Shown here: positions 47,033 to 60,599 of the stretch, piece after piece
How the letters are laid out: every line of letters begins with the position of its first letter
How positions within the stretch are numbered: position 1 is the stretch's first letter
NCBI GenBank assembly: GCA_947000775.1
Contig: CAMQGK010000008.1
Span: forward strand, 5,978,501 to 6,042,500
DNA: 64,000 nucleotides
Reading direction: 5' to 3'
DNA from: Pterois miles
Taxonomy: Eukaryota > Chordata > Actinopteri > Perciformes > Scorpaenidae
Position numbers and translations under genes: made by a program
The notes under the pieces: model-generated
The model's database searches: none
What the model saw: the letters and a program-made list of their open reading frames with translations, nothing else
What the model was told of the DNA's origin: nothing

Positions 47033-50000
47033 AGGCAGAAAAAGAGGGTGTGAGTGTTGTACTGCAACCAAACTGGAGGATCTGCTTGATACATTTAGGA
47101 ATTTAAGAAGAACTGAGCCATTTGTCTCCACCACAACAATGCAAGTTCACCTTAGTGAAGCCTAGTGGACACAGGATGGCCGCAATGAAAAGCAGTATAA
47201 AATGAAATGAAGTGTGCAAGAGCCATCCCCGGGGTCCGGTGAAGTCCCGAATCTTCTAAACAAAACAGCTTTTTATGTAAGGTCATGAAAGCAGCATGGG
47301 AAAAGCAAATTACTCCGGCACAAAGGTTGAGGAATACTATTGCACAATCATAGAGAAAAGTCTGCTCAGTGAACTAGCTGACCCATGACAAGTCAGTGAA
47401 AAAATACCAGGCTTCTCAGGGGATTTACAAAACACAAACACATGATTTGGCATCAAACCCGCTCAGCCAAACAGCTGAGGAGAGACCTCCATCTACAGGA
47501 GAGCTGGAAAATACTGTACATCGTCCCACTAACACATAAGAGACTGTCAGATGGCATCAACAGTGGCTTTTTTCTTCACATACAAGCATTCATTATATGA
47601 TGTAAAAGCATTATGGTGCCTGGAAAGTGGTCCCTCTCCCTAATAGTATTCATTGTATAGTAGTGAAGGTAATATTAAAGGTACAACAGAGTCCTTTCAG
47701 TTGTATCTTGTAGCCTTCCTCAGCTGACGGAGCTGCTCAGTTGGCCATCGGCGTTCGATAGCACTGCACAAGCAACCCTTTGCGTAAATATGAAACGCAC
47801 CGGGATTACTTGTGATGTAAACCCATCTTCGGGAACAGTAAACATGAAAAAGTGCGGAGTGTGGTGGCGTAGTTTAAAGAGCAAAAAAACACACAGGGCC
47901 GACTCGAGGTTAGATGGGTCCAACAAACACAAGGCTTTCATTCAGGAGACGCTGTTTGTGTCCTGATCATCACGTTACAATCAGCTGTTCATTCATGTCC
48001 CGTGTTCATGTCGTTCAGTTTCATTTTCACTGTGTAAACATGATAGTTTTAAGCCCAGCCAGGTTGGTTTTCCTAAACCTAACTATAGCAGTGTTGTTGC
48101 TCAAATCCTAATGTGATGCCAACGGTAACTATAGTTGTTTTTGATGCCAAAAATGAATGTGACAACACGATGGTACGCGACGAGTTGGGTTGAGAATGTG
48201 TTGGTTGTATATCGGGGCAGAGTAGCATCAGTTCGCAGAGGGAGGATACAAAATGTGGCTGAAAGGAAACAACATATTTATACATATATATATATTCATA
48301 TATATTTTGCCACACTGTTGCTTCCAAGCTCAACAATGAACCTCAACTGTGCCAAAGTGGTTTTACAGGTGAGGACTGATGAGGTGTGGTTTTAAGTTTG
48401 GGAATTTTGAAGAGGACAGATTGTGTAACAGGCTAACAACCGACATTGTTTATATGCATGTAGGCATCTTACTGTAATACCAGAGACGGAGGGCTGGGAT
48501 TGTTTTCACCTTGTGAGTCTGTGTTTCACAGTACAGGGCTGCTGTACGTGAGTCCGGTCTTGGTTTCAAGTCCACCATTTCAAAGCATTACACTTGTCCT
48601 GGTGTTATGTCTTGCTGGACCTGCAGTAGTCCTGGTTTTGGGCTCAGCTATTGAGAATACGTCCATTTGCTCTTGGCTGCTGATTCAGGATCAGTTGTAC
48701 AGAACCTGCTTCTACCAACATGATGCATGAAAAACAAAACCTTGTACTGGTCCTCAAATTTAAATTCTGTGCATAGATTAGTTTGATGTTAGATAAATAT
48801 TGTTTATAGATAGATAGATTAGTTTCTGTCCATCCTACCTCCACTATATGAGCATTATTATTATTGAGACACTATTATAATTGAGACACTATTATGGTCT
48901 TGAACAGGACTTTATTCTTGACTCAGTCTTGACTCAGTCTCAGTTGGACCTGCTCTTGGACTTGACTTAGACTCGGTTTAGTTGATCTTGACTACAACCC
49001 TGTCATGGCATAATGTGGTCCTGGAGACACCTACTGTAGCAGGAACCACCACAGAAGAGGTTTTGCGTACCAGCTGGTTATATTTCTGTCTGTGCACAGA
49101 TTTTGTCAACATGATAGTGTCGCAACTGTGAAAGATGCAGTGATGAAACTTCACAGGTGTGTAGCTGAGATCAGAATAATGGTTCAGTGCATGGGTGCTG
49201 AAAGTAAGGGGTAGGTAGTGGGGAAGAGACCATTGGCCCTAGGGATGCACCAATAGCCATATCGGATATTGGGCTAATACTGACTCGAATAGCTGGACTG
49301 GGTGTCAGTGACAACTGGGCTGATCAATTCATTCTACATGTACTGTATATACAGTATTAAGATATCTGACAGGTAATGTTTGCGCTGTATGAATCTCACA
49401 GTTAGATCTTTCGTGACATTCTGAGATTATATGAAAAAACTAGCATATTTTGGTGCAGGTGCAGTGTAATTTAGCTAAGAAAAAGTTGCTCCATTGCTCC
49501 ACAAATTAGCCTCTTTAAGGAAGGTTGAAACTGAGCACTGAGAACGGGACTGAAGTCGAAACCAAACCAAACACTGTGTCAAACAGGCCGGAGCCTCGGT
49601 CTGTATGAATGACTGGTTTTACTTGTCACATGCTTTTTAGCGAGCATACGACAATCCCCACGTAGGATTGACCAGTTCCTCGAGCCGCCCATGTCAGATG
49701 GGGTGCCGGCTGGGTCACCAATTACTTGTTGAGGCTGAGAAAGTAGTATAGAGCCGCCCTGAGCTGCCATGTTGTATTAGCATCACGCTGCTGGCAAGTA
49801 GGTAAGAAACGCCTCGTTTCAGTTCAGTGAAGCTGTTCTCAAAGGAGCTTTAATATGCTTATGTCCTACTCAAGATCAGTTTGTAACTATGACTATTTAT
49901 GAACTATTCATGTGAATATAGCGCCACCAAGTTCCAGTATCACAGCAGGGCGCTATTTCTATTTAGTTAATTTCGTATTCACTCATTAGCTGATTTTAGT

Positions 50001-50289
50001 GCACAACCGAGGTGTGCAAGTGTTAAATGTATGAAACTATATTTCATTGTTTTTAAAATTTGTAAACAAAATTGGATGGTTTACCATAATTTGAATCAAG
50101 CAAACTTTATTGATATAGCACTCAGCACTTGTGAACAGAACTTACAAAGTGCTTTAAAGGAGGAAGAAAAACAGAAAGAGGGGAGATAGAAGAGACAATA
50201 TACTGTATTAAAGAGGAGAGAAGTTATAAAATCATTGTAGAGACGAAAGTGTGTAACATTTAAGCGAATGTATTGATAGAAGTCAAATA

Positions 50290-50571
50290 GAATATTAATA
50301 AGTCTGTTTTCTTTAGTGTATAATCACCTGAAATCTTTGTGGTTTTGAGCAGTTTATATCTTCATGGATCCTCTTCACGGAGCCAGTCATCGTGTTTCTA
50401 CAGTAGCCCAGAACGGACAAACAAAACACTGGCTCTAGATAGACCCATTCATGTTTTTGTGTTGGCCGCCGTAGTTCCCCTACATGCTTGGCACACAGGA
50501 GAAGTTTCAGCTGGTTGCAATCTGCAGCCATGCTGTTAGATGCCTCCAGATCCTACACACTGCACCTTTAA
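50290..50571. mobile_element. TTAA-flanked MITE, copy 3 (reverse orientation)
   Basis: Ends AGATCCTACACACTGCACCT then TTAA (50568-50571), the reverse complement of the left end of the copies at 32846 and 62482. The interior shares CTACAGTAGCCCAGAACGGAC and GGAGAAGTTTCAGCTG. The left boundary is unclear. Confidence 0.65.
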
Positions 50572-52599
50572 GAGGCTTAGAAATAAACAAATGGGTGCAA
50601 CCAACCTGGTCACTTCTGCCACACTGATGCCTGTCTTATCAGCACTGTAAGACGATTATCAAAACTGATATTCGAAGAAATTTATCATGATGCATAAATA
50701 TGCCACAGAACAGTGGTTTCAGTGGTTAGGACCCCTCCAAGCTGCAACATAGACCAACTTGCGGGATGTGGAGGTTAAGTATATAGTGCAGATTCAGTCA
50801 CTCCATTCAAACAGAAAACTACAAATGTATTTTCCCTCCTCCCAACAACAGCACTTCAAGCAAAGTTATAACTTGATGAGCACATTTTGTATGGGGTGTT
50901 ATTCTGCAAATGCAAGCAGTAGAGAATGAATTAGCTGTAGAAGCTGACTCTTCAGGGAACAGTATTTAAGATACAGAACAGGATTTCAAATGCAAATTGT
51001 GTCTGGTTAACAGCTACAGGCTTTCCAACGGTATAAAATATAAACTGCAACTTTCTTTCAGTTATTTCTGCTTTTGAATTCCACAAAAGAGCTTTCCATG
51101 CGAAGTGCAAACTGGATGAAAATGTAATATTTCATAAGGTAATATTGCCCTACCTGCTAACAAAGTGAGCATGCAAAAGATTTGATATATGCTTATTGTT
51201 TTGATGCTTCAGGGCACTATTTTGCTCTGTTGAAATCTCCATGTGTACACTAGAAAAGTCCAGGACATGTTGACACAAAGACAGGATTGTACTAATGCTG
51301 ATTCTTGTTTAGCTAACAGTGATGTTTGAACATTTATTCTTGCGTCTGCAGCAGACAAAGCAGCAAGAGTCAGTGTGGTCTGAGTAACCCTTCCAGTCAC
51401 AAATAACACCCAGGTTTATTGAACATCATCTTGTAATATACTCCCAAACATCACACAGCACTTCTGCATCTTTGCGGACAATAATTGAATTCTCTTTTCA
51501 CTTACAGGGGAGATTCACCGGGCCCTGCCAAACTCCCATAATTGCAAAAACAGCATTTCATTTCCTAATAATGGCTCAATGTCAAGTCCAATTCAGTCTG
51601 CTTGTTAAGCGGCAGCAATTACCGAATCGTACATGTGCAGACAACTCCTCCGGTGGGTGATAATAAGCCACTTTCTTTGTTACAGACCCTGAACAAACTC
51701 GGAGGGGGAACACGTGAAGCAAAGATAATGCGACCAGTCGAGCGCGAGTGTATACAAAACTCCACCAATCGTTCTTGTAGAAAACCCCTCAGCTATGACA
51801 AAAGCTGGTCCAACTGGGTTAAGGTGATTCCACTTTAATAGTGCTGGGATCTCTAACCACAACAGAATATAACAATAGAAAATACAGCTGCTGGTTTGTG
51901 AAAGTCAAGTCCCTTTGAAAGTAAGGGGCTGCGTCTGGGTTGGTTGACTGCTGGTGTTTATGAACTTGGGAGGCATGTTGAAGATTGGAGAGTTTCTTTG
52001 TTGTGTTGTACTGTTGGCATATTTGGGGTTTCTCCTTCAGCGTGACGGTCAGAGGTCACTGTACAACAAGGCCACACAGGCTTTAATTTGACCTGCAGGA
52101 TCAGATGAAGAATCATGTTTGTTGACATGTTCCTCATGAGTTTGATTGTGTTCATTTGTTTTGATTTATCCCTGCAACGCTCGGATACTCTCTTATACAG
52201 AGGGATCAGAGGGGAGATTGGTATTGAGATGGCATCTGGTTGTTCAGTCCTTGTCAAGTCTTAGGCCTTTGCTGGATGAAATAGGGGCAGCACAGACCCT
52301 TTGATTTTCAATGATTTCGCATGTTTCATTTTGTTAGCCTGGAATGTTAGAGAAGAAATGGTTAATAAAGTCCAAAACTTCTCTCATTTATTTGTGCGTG
52401 TTTCTGGGTATGAACCACAGAGTGTATATAAGAAATGGTCACTGTGGCGTCGCCCACTGGTTTGTGGACTGCCATTTTGAAGCCTGAAATTCTGCATTTT
52501 GGCCATTGCCATCTTGGTTTTTGGCCGTCGCCATCTAACATTACAAACACTTGGACAAAGCCTTTTTGATTTATTCACAGAATCCACAGTATGGCTGTG

Positions 52600-53092
52600 A
52601 TTAACCATAGACTGTGTATAAGAAGTGGATGTAGTCACTGTGACTTTATCCATTGGTTTGTGGACCTTTTGAGGCCTGAAGTTTCGGCTATTGCCGTTTT
52701 GGTGTGTGGACGTCGCCATCTTGTTTTTTTGCAGCCAGAAGTGACACGAGAGGGTGGAGCTAAATAAGACATTTTTAGGCAACCAAAATGTTACAGCTAA
52801 CTGTAACAACTGTAACTGTAACTGTAACATGAACTGAAAACACACTGTGAAAGGGTTAAAGTTGTAAGACAAAAACACAGACCTCATCATGGTAGCGACC
52901 TGTCAATCACAAGGTAGCCACGATCTAAAGCATCCCCTGCTTTATGGTCCATTTGACTCTAAATGGGACCATAATTTACTAAATGAACATCGTGCTGTAT
53001 TGAAGAAGACTTGAATCTAGCGATTGAGACTGTAAACTCATGTTTACAGTATCAGTCAAGTGAGAAGGAGGTTCATTTTCTCACAGACGTGT
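52600..53092 (-). mobile_element. Dispersed repeat, copy B (inverted relative to 8.88 kb)
   Basis: Reverse complement of much of 8980-9415. Shared: CCATTGGTTTGTGGAC, TTGCAGCCAGAAGTGACA, GACCTGTCAATCACAAGGTAGCC and TTTATGGTCCATTTGACTC. A second partial copy of its right end lies directly upstream at about 52420-52545 (GTATATAAGAAATGGTCACTG...). Confidence 0.65.
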
Positions 53093-55111
53093 TGGTTTTG
53101 CAGGTATATGGTCATGAAACAAAGGAAATTCAAAAGGAAATTCATATCTAAAAAAACAAATTCAAAATTTCAGAGTCAGAGTTATCGCAAATAATCCTGA
53201 GCGGAACATGAACGTGTGCACCAAATTAATCATTTTACAAATACAACATATGAGGATATGGATCAGCTGCGTCAGACGCTGTATCTATTAAACATATCTT
53301 CCCTGTCTCTAGCATAACTGAGTACAAATGATTCGTATTCATATGATTTATTAGTTTAGCAATGATGATTTATTAGTTTTAATTTGTTAGTTATAGTGGT
53401 TAATCAGAACCCATTCAATATTACTTATTGAAAGGTCTTCATTCACCATCTTGTCTCATCTCACACTTCTAGAGTGAATAGAAACAGACCAGGTTCACAC
53501 AATAGAGATCACTCAGACACTATTTTACCAAATAGAAATACAAATATGAAAACAAATGCCACAGCAACACCATCACTTTGGATAATACCAAACTGAATTG
53601 TTTTTGATACAGGCTTTATAATACCTGGTTCACCTTAGTATATTTTAGATTTAACCATATTCCTGTAAGAAGATTTTTGTGTAACAGAGCAAAGATTGTT
53701 TGAGAAGCTATTTTTACTTCTATTTTCTGATTTTAAGGCAGGACATGGCACTGAAGTGTAAGGCTAGATGGGTGTAATGGCTTGATTGGTTGGAGTTCCT
53801 GTTCACGCCCACCTGGGCATGGCACTGAGCAGGAAGTAAGAGCTCTCCAGGAAGTGCTGAGAGTTGCTGACTTGGGGTCTTCACTCTTCTTTCTAACAAA
53901 AAAAGGTCTTACTTTGGGACTGCATGCACACGTCTCCTTACACCACAGGTAAGGCAGTGTTGTCTTGAACAGCTTGGTCATACTGCAGTACCGTGCTCTG
54001 TTTAGTTTTAGCCTGCTAGGAAGCACATGGGCCTGTGTGGACAGCAGCATGGCTCAATTGTTTGCACAGATAATTCAAGTATGGTTTGATGTAAAGGTGA
54101 CAGTAGCAACAAGACAAATCTTGATGATTTTTGTCAGTATTTCCTGACAGTGTAAGCATCAAACAATATGTTGCTCTGATGAGATTTGAAATGAGAAGAT
54201 TCCCAGGCTGCAGCATTGATTGATCAAATCTGATGGTGTGTGTAAGGTAATGACCATACCTGGAGCTTTTCCATGAATGCATGAATATTAATGGACTGAC
54301 TTTCCTACATGGAGTTGAATTGATTGTGTCAGAGTAGGAAAACTTGGCACATTATCAGGTGTTGTATTACACTACTTTCACACTTCTGGGCTTTAGGCCT
54401 CGAACTCTTAAGACTTTAAATGAAGTTGGATGTTTTTGTGTGTTTCTTATTATTGCATTACTTTAATTTTGCGAATATTTACTGAACACTTGTGTAGTTT
54501 GCAAACACAGTCTCAGTCACACCATTCCCACAATGCAATGCACAAGATAAACTGAGGAGCTTCTTACAGCTGCAAAAATTGTTAATAATATCTTCCTATC
54601 TATATAAAACAGTGTAGTATGTTCATTTTGGATTCTCAAATATACATGCAACATTCGTATGCAGTAAATACTAAGGAATTTTTGGCACACACTGGGGCTG
54701 CAGTCGTAAAAATAGTATTTTTTGCTTAGGAAGGTTCATAACTGATTGAAATGATCTGGAAGTATCTGAGTGGCAGCCATGATAAGAGCTGGTTGAATTC
54801 TCTAAATGCTAAGGAAAGGTGCTTTCCTTCTTATTTCATTTAGCGTAGGACACACTGGACCAGGCTGTGCAGAGTCGATCAGCGGCCATTGGTGCACAGT
54901 GCATGCTGTTTAAATTTGCGTCTGATTTGGGCAACGATAATCTCACGAGATGGGGGTGGCTCCAGAGTTGCTGCAAGACCCGGGGCATGATGGGAAACGC
55001 CTGGCTGTTGGCTAATCCAAGAGCTGATTGGCTCTTAGTTTTGACAGCAAACACTGAGTGTTGTAGAACATCCAGACTTTCTGTGTAATTGTACTATTTA
55101 ACACTAGATTA

Positions 55112-55160
55112 TAAGATAAGATAAGATATTCCTTTATTAGTCCCACAGTGGAGGATATTT
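55112..55160 (-). mobile_element. Truncated SINE 3' end with (TAAGA)n tail
   Basis: (ATAAG)n then ATATTCCTTTATTAGTCCCACAGTGG, the reverse complement of the shared SINE/LINE 3' end. It is followed by a short (AAT)n run at 55214-55231. Confidence 0.75.
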
Positions 55161-56559
55161 GTCTCTTGTTTCGCAGTGAAGGTTTAATCAGTCAACAAAC
55201 ATAATGTGTGGTTGATAATAATAATAATAATACATAATAATATAGCACTTATCAAAAGGAGCAGCAATTATTTATGAATAGGTTGTCACTTTTCCTGTGT
55301 CATCATGTGTAAATTCATTGAAGGCGGCTGGAAACTATCCAGCCGAGCTCTGCCGCTGCCGCCTGATCTCGTCTACTTTCCAGACGAGGCGCAGTTCATC
55401 TTGAACGAGCCTGTTGCCACCCCACAATTCCTTGCGGCGGCAACGTTTACAGCGATCTACCATTCGGCCGTCGGTAACGTCCGCCATAGCTGTTTGATTG
55501 TCGACATCTTTCTTAGGTGTGATTTTGTTTTAGACAGGAATCCTTACTTGAATCATACAGCATTGAGTTTTATATTTTTCTGAAGTTGTTTTAAAACATC
55601 CGTTTTTCCTTATTTTTTAATTCTCTTTCATATCTTTCCTTGACCTCATGACATTTTCCATCGCGGTCAAGGAAAAGTGGTGAAGAAAAGACATATGCCG
55701 TCATGTTTTTTCACTGTTTGCCCACAGCCCCTGTCTAGAAGACTATTCAAGCCACAATTTTACCATTTTGACAGCAATTTGAACCTTCAAGAGTCTACCA
55801 CAGCCTTTAAGAATACAGTACATGTACCTTTAATAGCTTGAATACATTTCACTCTGACTGGTTTTAAGGTTTACAGGTTATGCACTCTAAATTTAGTTGT
55901 TGGTGTTATAATATCAGAACCAGGTGTTCCAGGAACCCAGTCAGCCTTTCAGTGGTTTCCACAGGATTGTGATTTAAGTTATATTGCATAGTTTACGCAC
56001 CATTGTAGTAGTGTAGTATCCTTTGTGGCTGTAATAGTATCTCTTTCTTCCAAATTACTGTTTAGAATCAATAGCATTACTGTTGTCTATGAAGCCAAAC
56101 CGTGATGCAGCTTATTCCTCTGAGCTCCATTGTTCTCCAAACTTATTAAAACCACATCAGTGAGCCACACTGGGTAACATGCTCCCTCATTACAATAAAC
56201 ATGGCCACCATCGTTTATCTTGACTTGACTCCACATATGCTGTCACGCTGTCGTAAATGCTCAGAACGGGGATGCCCAAACTTTTTCCCTCGGAGGGTGA
56301 AAACTGGAACTTGATGATGGGCCATAGGTCAAAACACCTATTGTATTGTATTAAGATGCAAAATGGTCCCAAGTCCCCCTAATTGAATATTATTTTAGCT
56401 TTTATATTGTTCACCCCATAAACCACCTGCTGAATACAATTGGGCTCATTTCCAGTCATACCCAATTTATGCATTGGTTTAGTGTAAAGTGGGCATGTCT
56501 GTAAAGGGGAGACATGTGGGTACCCATACAATCTATTTTCATTGCATATCTTGAGGTCA

Positions 56560-56880
56560 GGGCTGCACGGTGGTGTAGTGGTTGGCGCTGTCCGGCTTGG
56601 GACTCTTCTGTGTGGAGTTTGTATGTTCTCCCCGTGTAAGCGTGGGTTTTCTCCGGGTACTCCGGCTTCCTCCCACTGTCCAAAAACATATAATTTAGGT
56701 TAATTGATCACTCTAAATTGCCCGTAGGTGTGGATGTGAGCGTGAATGGTTGTCTGTCTATAGGTTGTCTGTCTCTATGTGCCCTGCAATGGACTGGCAA
56801 CCTGTCCAGGGTGAACCCCGCCTTCGCCCAATGCTAGCTGGGATCGGGACAAGCGGTTGACGATGAATGAATGAATGAAT
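56560..56880 (+). mobile_element. tRNA-derived SINE-like element, near full length
   Basis: Head GGGCTGCACGGTGGTGTAGTGGTTGGCG is tRNA-like (A box). The body GTGTGGAGTTTGTATGTTCTCC...TCCCACTGTCC...CTCTAAATTGCCC...CCTGTCCAGGGTGAACCCCG is the reverse complement of the element at 25068-25385. It ends GACAAGCGGTTGACGATGAATGAATGAATGAAT, a tetranucleotide tail. Confidence 0.8.
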
Positions 56881-57929
56881 CTTGAGGTCATTGTGGGACC
56901 CGGGTCATCTTGAGCTCTGCATTAGAGGATCAAATCTACCGCTGCCTGACAAATGCACTATTTCATTCTGTATGAGTAACTTAGAGTGCCATGTTGTTTT
57001 AGGAAATAATTTAGCCTTTTCTATATATATGTGACTAGTCTTCAGTTGAACCAATAGGATTGGGGATGAGAGACATAGACTAGTTGGGGAAGTCAAGAAG
57101 TGTCGACAGATAAATGCATTGTTGGCTTGTTATGTGCTATTAATGTATGTTTATGGAAGGAAATCATTAGTCTCTACTTGTACTTTTTCAGCTAACTCAG
57201 TTTAAAAGACAAAATCATTCTTGGCAACAAAGTCGTCATTTTTTTGTTTGCCACCCAGAAATATTATCAGCCACTAACAACTGTATTTATTCAAGTTTCT
57301 AAATTGCAAATTACAAGATGCGTTTGAACACATTATGATATTCCTTCACCCAATACTCGTTTTTACAGAATAAAGCTTGAATGCATCATGGTGTAACTAT
57401 GTGCAACGCAACCTCTGTTAACGTTAGTAGCTTCGTTATTTAGCCTGGCCAGACTGTGCTGTTCACCAGCTGCTAACAGCTAACATTACTAGTTCTCCTT
57501 CTGCCAATTTGTTGTTCACAATGTACCATTATCAAGGAAAAATAGGTGTTCAATCAGGTTTACTAGTGCCACACTGTTTTTTTTTCTCCCATAATGCTCT
57601 GGTGTCAAACAAACTGAATTGTGATTGTCTGCGTATGGTGTTGCATCATTGTGCCTAAATAAGTGTCAGAAAGCATCAATACAGAAGAATCAATAGTGCC
57701 TGAGGCATGAGATGCCAAGGAATCGGACAACAGGGGATCGCTTCTCTATTCCCATCCCTGGTGTTTTGCCTGTCTGCCAAAGTGACGGAAAGCCTGACAA
57801 TTTTATATGCCACTGCCAACAATTTACCCTCATTTGGCAGCTAGCGGGTGCTCATTTCAGACCCTGGTTAGCATACTTAGAGTCATGGGATCCTCCCATG
57901 TGAGCTATTCTCAGCAAAGCACAGTCTAG

Positions 57930-58335
57930 ACACTGCTGAATTTAAGGCCAGAATAAAACATAAAGCACAATTGAAATAAGTGTTCTTGATCTTAATGCAC
58001 ATTATCGCCGTGTCCCAGGGATAAAACACTTAAAAGTCAGTCATGAAGAAGAGAAAGCCCGAGGGCTCTTTAGGCTGGGTACATGTCCGTGATGCACCCA
58101 GCTACTTTAGCTGTCATGCAGCAATATCTCCGAGCCTTCGCCGGGTGCACTGATGCTTGACTTAAGCCATTTAGCAGTGCCCTGGTTAACTGAAACCGAC
58201 AAAACTTCTGATTCCAGCCTGATCTTAGAATAACACCCCTGGCGACTGTGAAGCTGTCTTTGCCCATTTCATCCAGCGCTGTCCCACAACTGCATTTGTA
58301 GCTGACAGAGATGCAGAAGAAGATGCCTCGTGATG
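57930..58335. other. Candidate conserved non-coding block
   Basis: Non-repetitive, no supported open frame, with TF-site-like words (GATCTTAATGCACATTATCG, GTCATGCAGCAATATCTCCG, CACTTAAAAGTCAGTCATGA). Proposed on texture and on position between cpz and the presumed hmx1 side. Confidence 0.25.
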
Positions 58336-59018
58336 TTACAACTGTTACTCAGAGAATTAAATTAAATGGAAAACGTTGCAATAAAAAAATTAGATCTGGC
58401 TGACAGCTGCAGAGAGGAAAAGGGCTGAGACTATTGCTCCAAGAGAGTGCCAGGCTAAAGGGTGCAGAAGTGCCGTAACATGAATAAAATAAGATGACCA
58501 CTTAAAGCCAATGGGTGCTCCAAAGGGTAAAGTGTTGGATGATTCAAGTCGAGTATTTGCCAAGGGTTGCTCTTTGTACATAGTGGTTGCCCAAAATCAT
58601 GCAGAACAAACACGCTGGGCGATGAGATGTTTACAGCTGAGTAGAAATGTGAACACCGGGCATGTGAGGAGTCAAATTTGCTCATGACACTGTACAAAAA
58701 TTTCACTGAACATTACAAACATGACGAGAGTGTAGGGCTTTAAGATGGCTGCCTGTGCAACACATAATCTTGAGCTGACAGTTTAACTTTTCTGTAGTAG
58801 TTTCTGGCTTTTTCAGGAGGGGGTCTTAAAGAGTGTTTCAGACAGGCGGCGAATACAGGTATTTTCAGACAGACGCCATGAGAAAAATAATGTTTTTTGA
58901 ACATTAAAGCATGTAAACATGTTCTAGTAGAAACCCAAAATACAAGTATGAACCTGAAAATGAGCATATGTCTCCTTTTAAGGTCCATTTACTAAATGTT
59001 TCAGAACTTTAAACCTCA

Positions 59019-59328
59019 GGGGGCGGCAGTAGCTCAGTCCGTAAGGACTTGGGTTAGGAGGCGGAGGTCACCGGTTCAAGTTCCCTATGGACCAAGATCA
59101 ACTGGTTGCTGGAGAGGTGCCAGTTTACCTCTTGGGCACTGCCGAGGTGCCCCTGAGCAAGGCACCAAACCCCCAACTGCTTCGGGCACTTGTCAGGAGC
59201 AGCCCCCTCACTCTGACATCTCTCCATTGACACATGTATATGTACTGTGTGAAATTAACAACAGAGTGTAACACTGAATTTCCCTACGGGGATTAATAAA
59301 GGTTCATCTTATCTTATCTTATCTTATG
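59019..59328 (+). mobile_element. tRNA-derived SINE, near full length
   Basis: Starts GGGGGCGGCAGTAGCTCAGT (A box), with B box GGTTCAAGTTCC at 59073-59084. The body includes GGCACTGCCGAGGTGCCCCT and CAAGGCACCAAACCCCC, the 3' end is CACTGAATTTCCCTACGGGGATTAATAAAGG, and the tail is (TCTTA)n. Same family as 13069-13425, opposite orientation. Confidence 0.87.
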
Positions 59329-59347
59329 TCACGGTGTTTTTCAACAG

Positions 59348-59505
59348 GTGGAGTTTCCTCAGTTGTCATGTAACCAAAGACCTCGCAAGTGGCCAGCATT
59401 GTAGACCAGGAACCAGTGCTGGGCCAGACAAAGACCAAGGGTGCCATCCGCATCTGGAACTCCGAGGAAGGCCGTGAGATAACGTTGAAATTGGAGAAGA
59501 AACTT
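59348..59505 (+). other. Exon-like orphan segment, unassigned
   Basis: Bounded by a plausible acceptor (GTTTTTCAACAG, to 59347) and a strong donor (CTT|GTAAGT at 59506). One frame from about 59378 reads ASIVDQEPVLGQTKTKGAIR... with charged, non-repetitive residues, but an in-frame TAA lies near the left edge and the other frames are closed. I recognise no family. It could be a non-coding RNA exon, a damaged exon, or chance next to a SINE. Confidence 0.2.
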
Positions 59506-60599
59506 GTAAGTAAACCAATGAACTGAAATGTTTTTACTCACTTTACTTATTAGTTTGTTCTATTAGTACAATGTCATACTACAAGAAAATATATGCGCAC
59601 TGCGACAGATGTGATTAGACTTCAGAAGGCCACCGTCAATAAAACATCTCAACAAGAAAACTAAATATTTCCCTAAAGAGTTAATACGTAGTTTTCTTAT
59701 TGCTGTTACATTTTACTTTACATGTATTGAACTGGCTTGCAAATTTTAAAGGGATAGTTTGCACGTTGTGAATTAGCGCTGTATGATGTACCTACAGTAG
59801 TATGACGGTCAGCATGCTCAGCTGGGAGAAGCAAAGCACTGCTGTGGACGGGGCCGGCAGCGAAAAATGTATTTTAGCAACCTAAAAGAAAGGCCCACCA
59901 AAAAACAGCTTTACCTTACTGTGAGACTGCTCTACAGTCTCGGTTTCCGACGGGGAACTGAAGCTGTTACTTTACTAACTTTGGTTAGTTCAGATTCATC
60001 ACACTGACTATGGTTAAGTACCTCATACAACCCCACTTCAAAATACTCAAATTATCCCTTTAATTTGTGTGTTGCATTAGGGTTAGGGTCAACAACCCTG
60101 TCTCTTAGAAATTACATTTTATACAACAAATCAAATATGTTTTTTACTAATCTGGACAGTATTATGTTTCCTATTAACATAATGAAGAAATTTAATTAAC
60201 ATATCTGGCAAGTTACTAAATGTTTATGTTGAACACACCAGTAAAATGTTCACGATGTGACGACGTATTTCAGTTATTTTCCACCAAAATATCCAATCTA
60301 GCAATACAATATCTGCTCATAGCAACTATGGTTATGTATACAGTTGGCACTGACAGCACTTGGTTGAGGAAAAGGAAAGATCGTAGTCTGCTTTATATTT
60401 CTGTACTGATGTATCTGTGTTGTCTGCGGCATCCAGCAGATATCGGACACACGACGGCACCCAGACGATTTGTAAAACAAATGCAGATTTTAAAGGCCAG
60501 AGTTTCGTCACAGCATGCTCATGCTAACAAGTTAATTAAGCATAGTCTTCTGCACATGAACTTTAAGCTTGTATTAGCAGTCAAAAGAGATCTGCCGTT

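Noticed and set aside
59019..59090. Apparent tRNA gene (A and B boxes)
   Set aside because: It is the tRNA-derived head of a SINE: no proper acceptor stem pairing, a 310-base body and a TCTTA tail. The same holds for 13360-13425 and 56565-56600.
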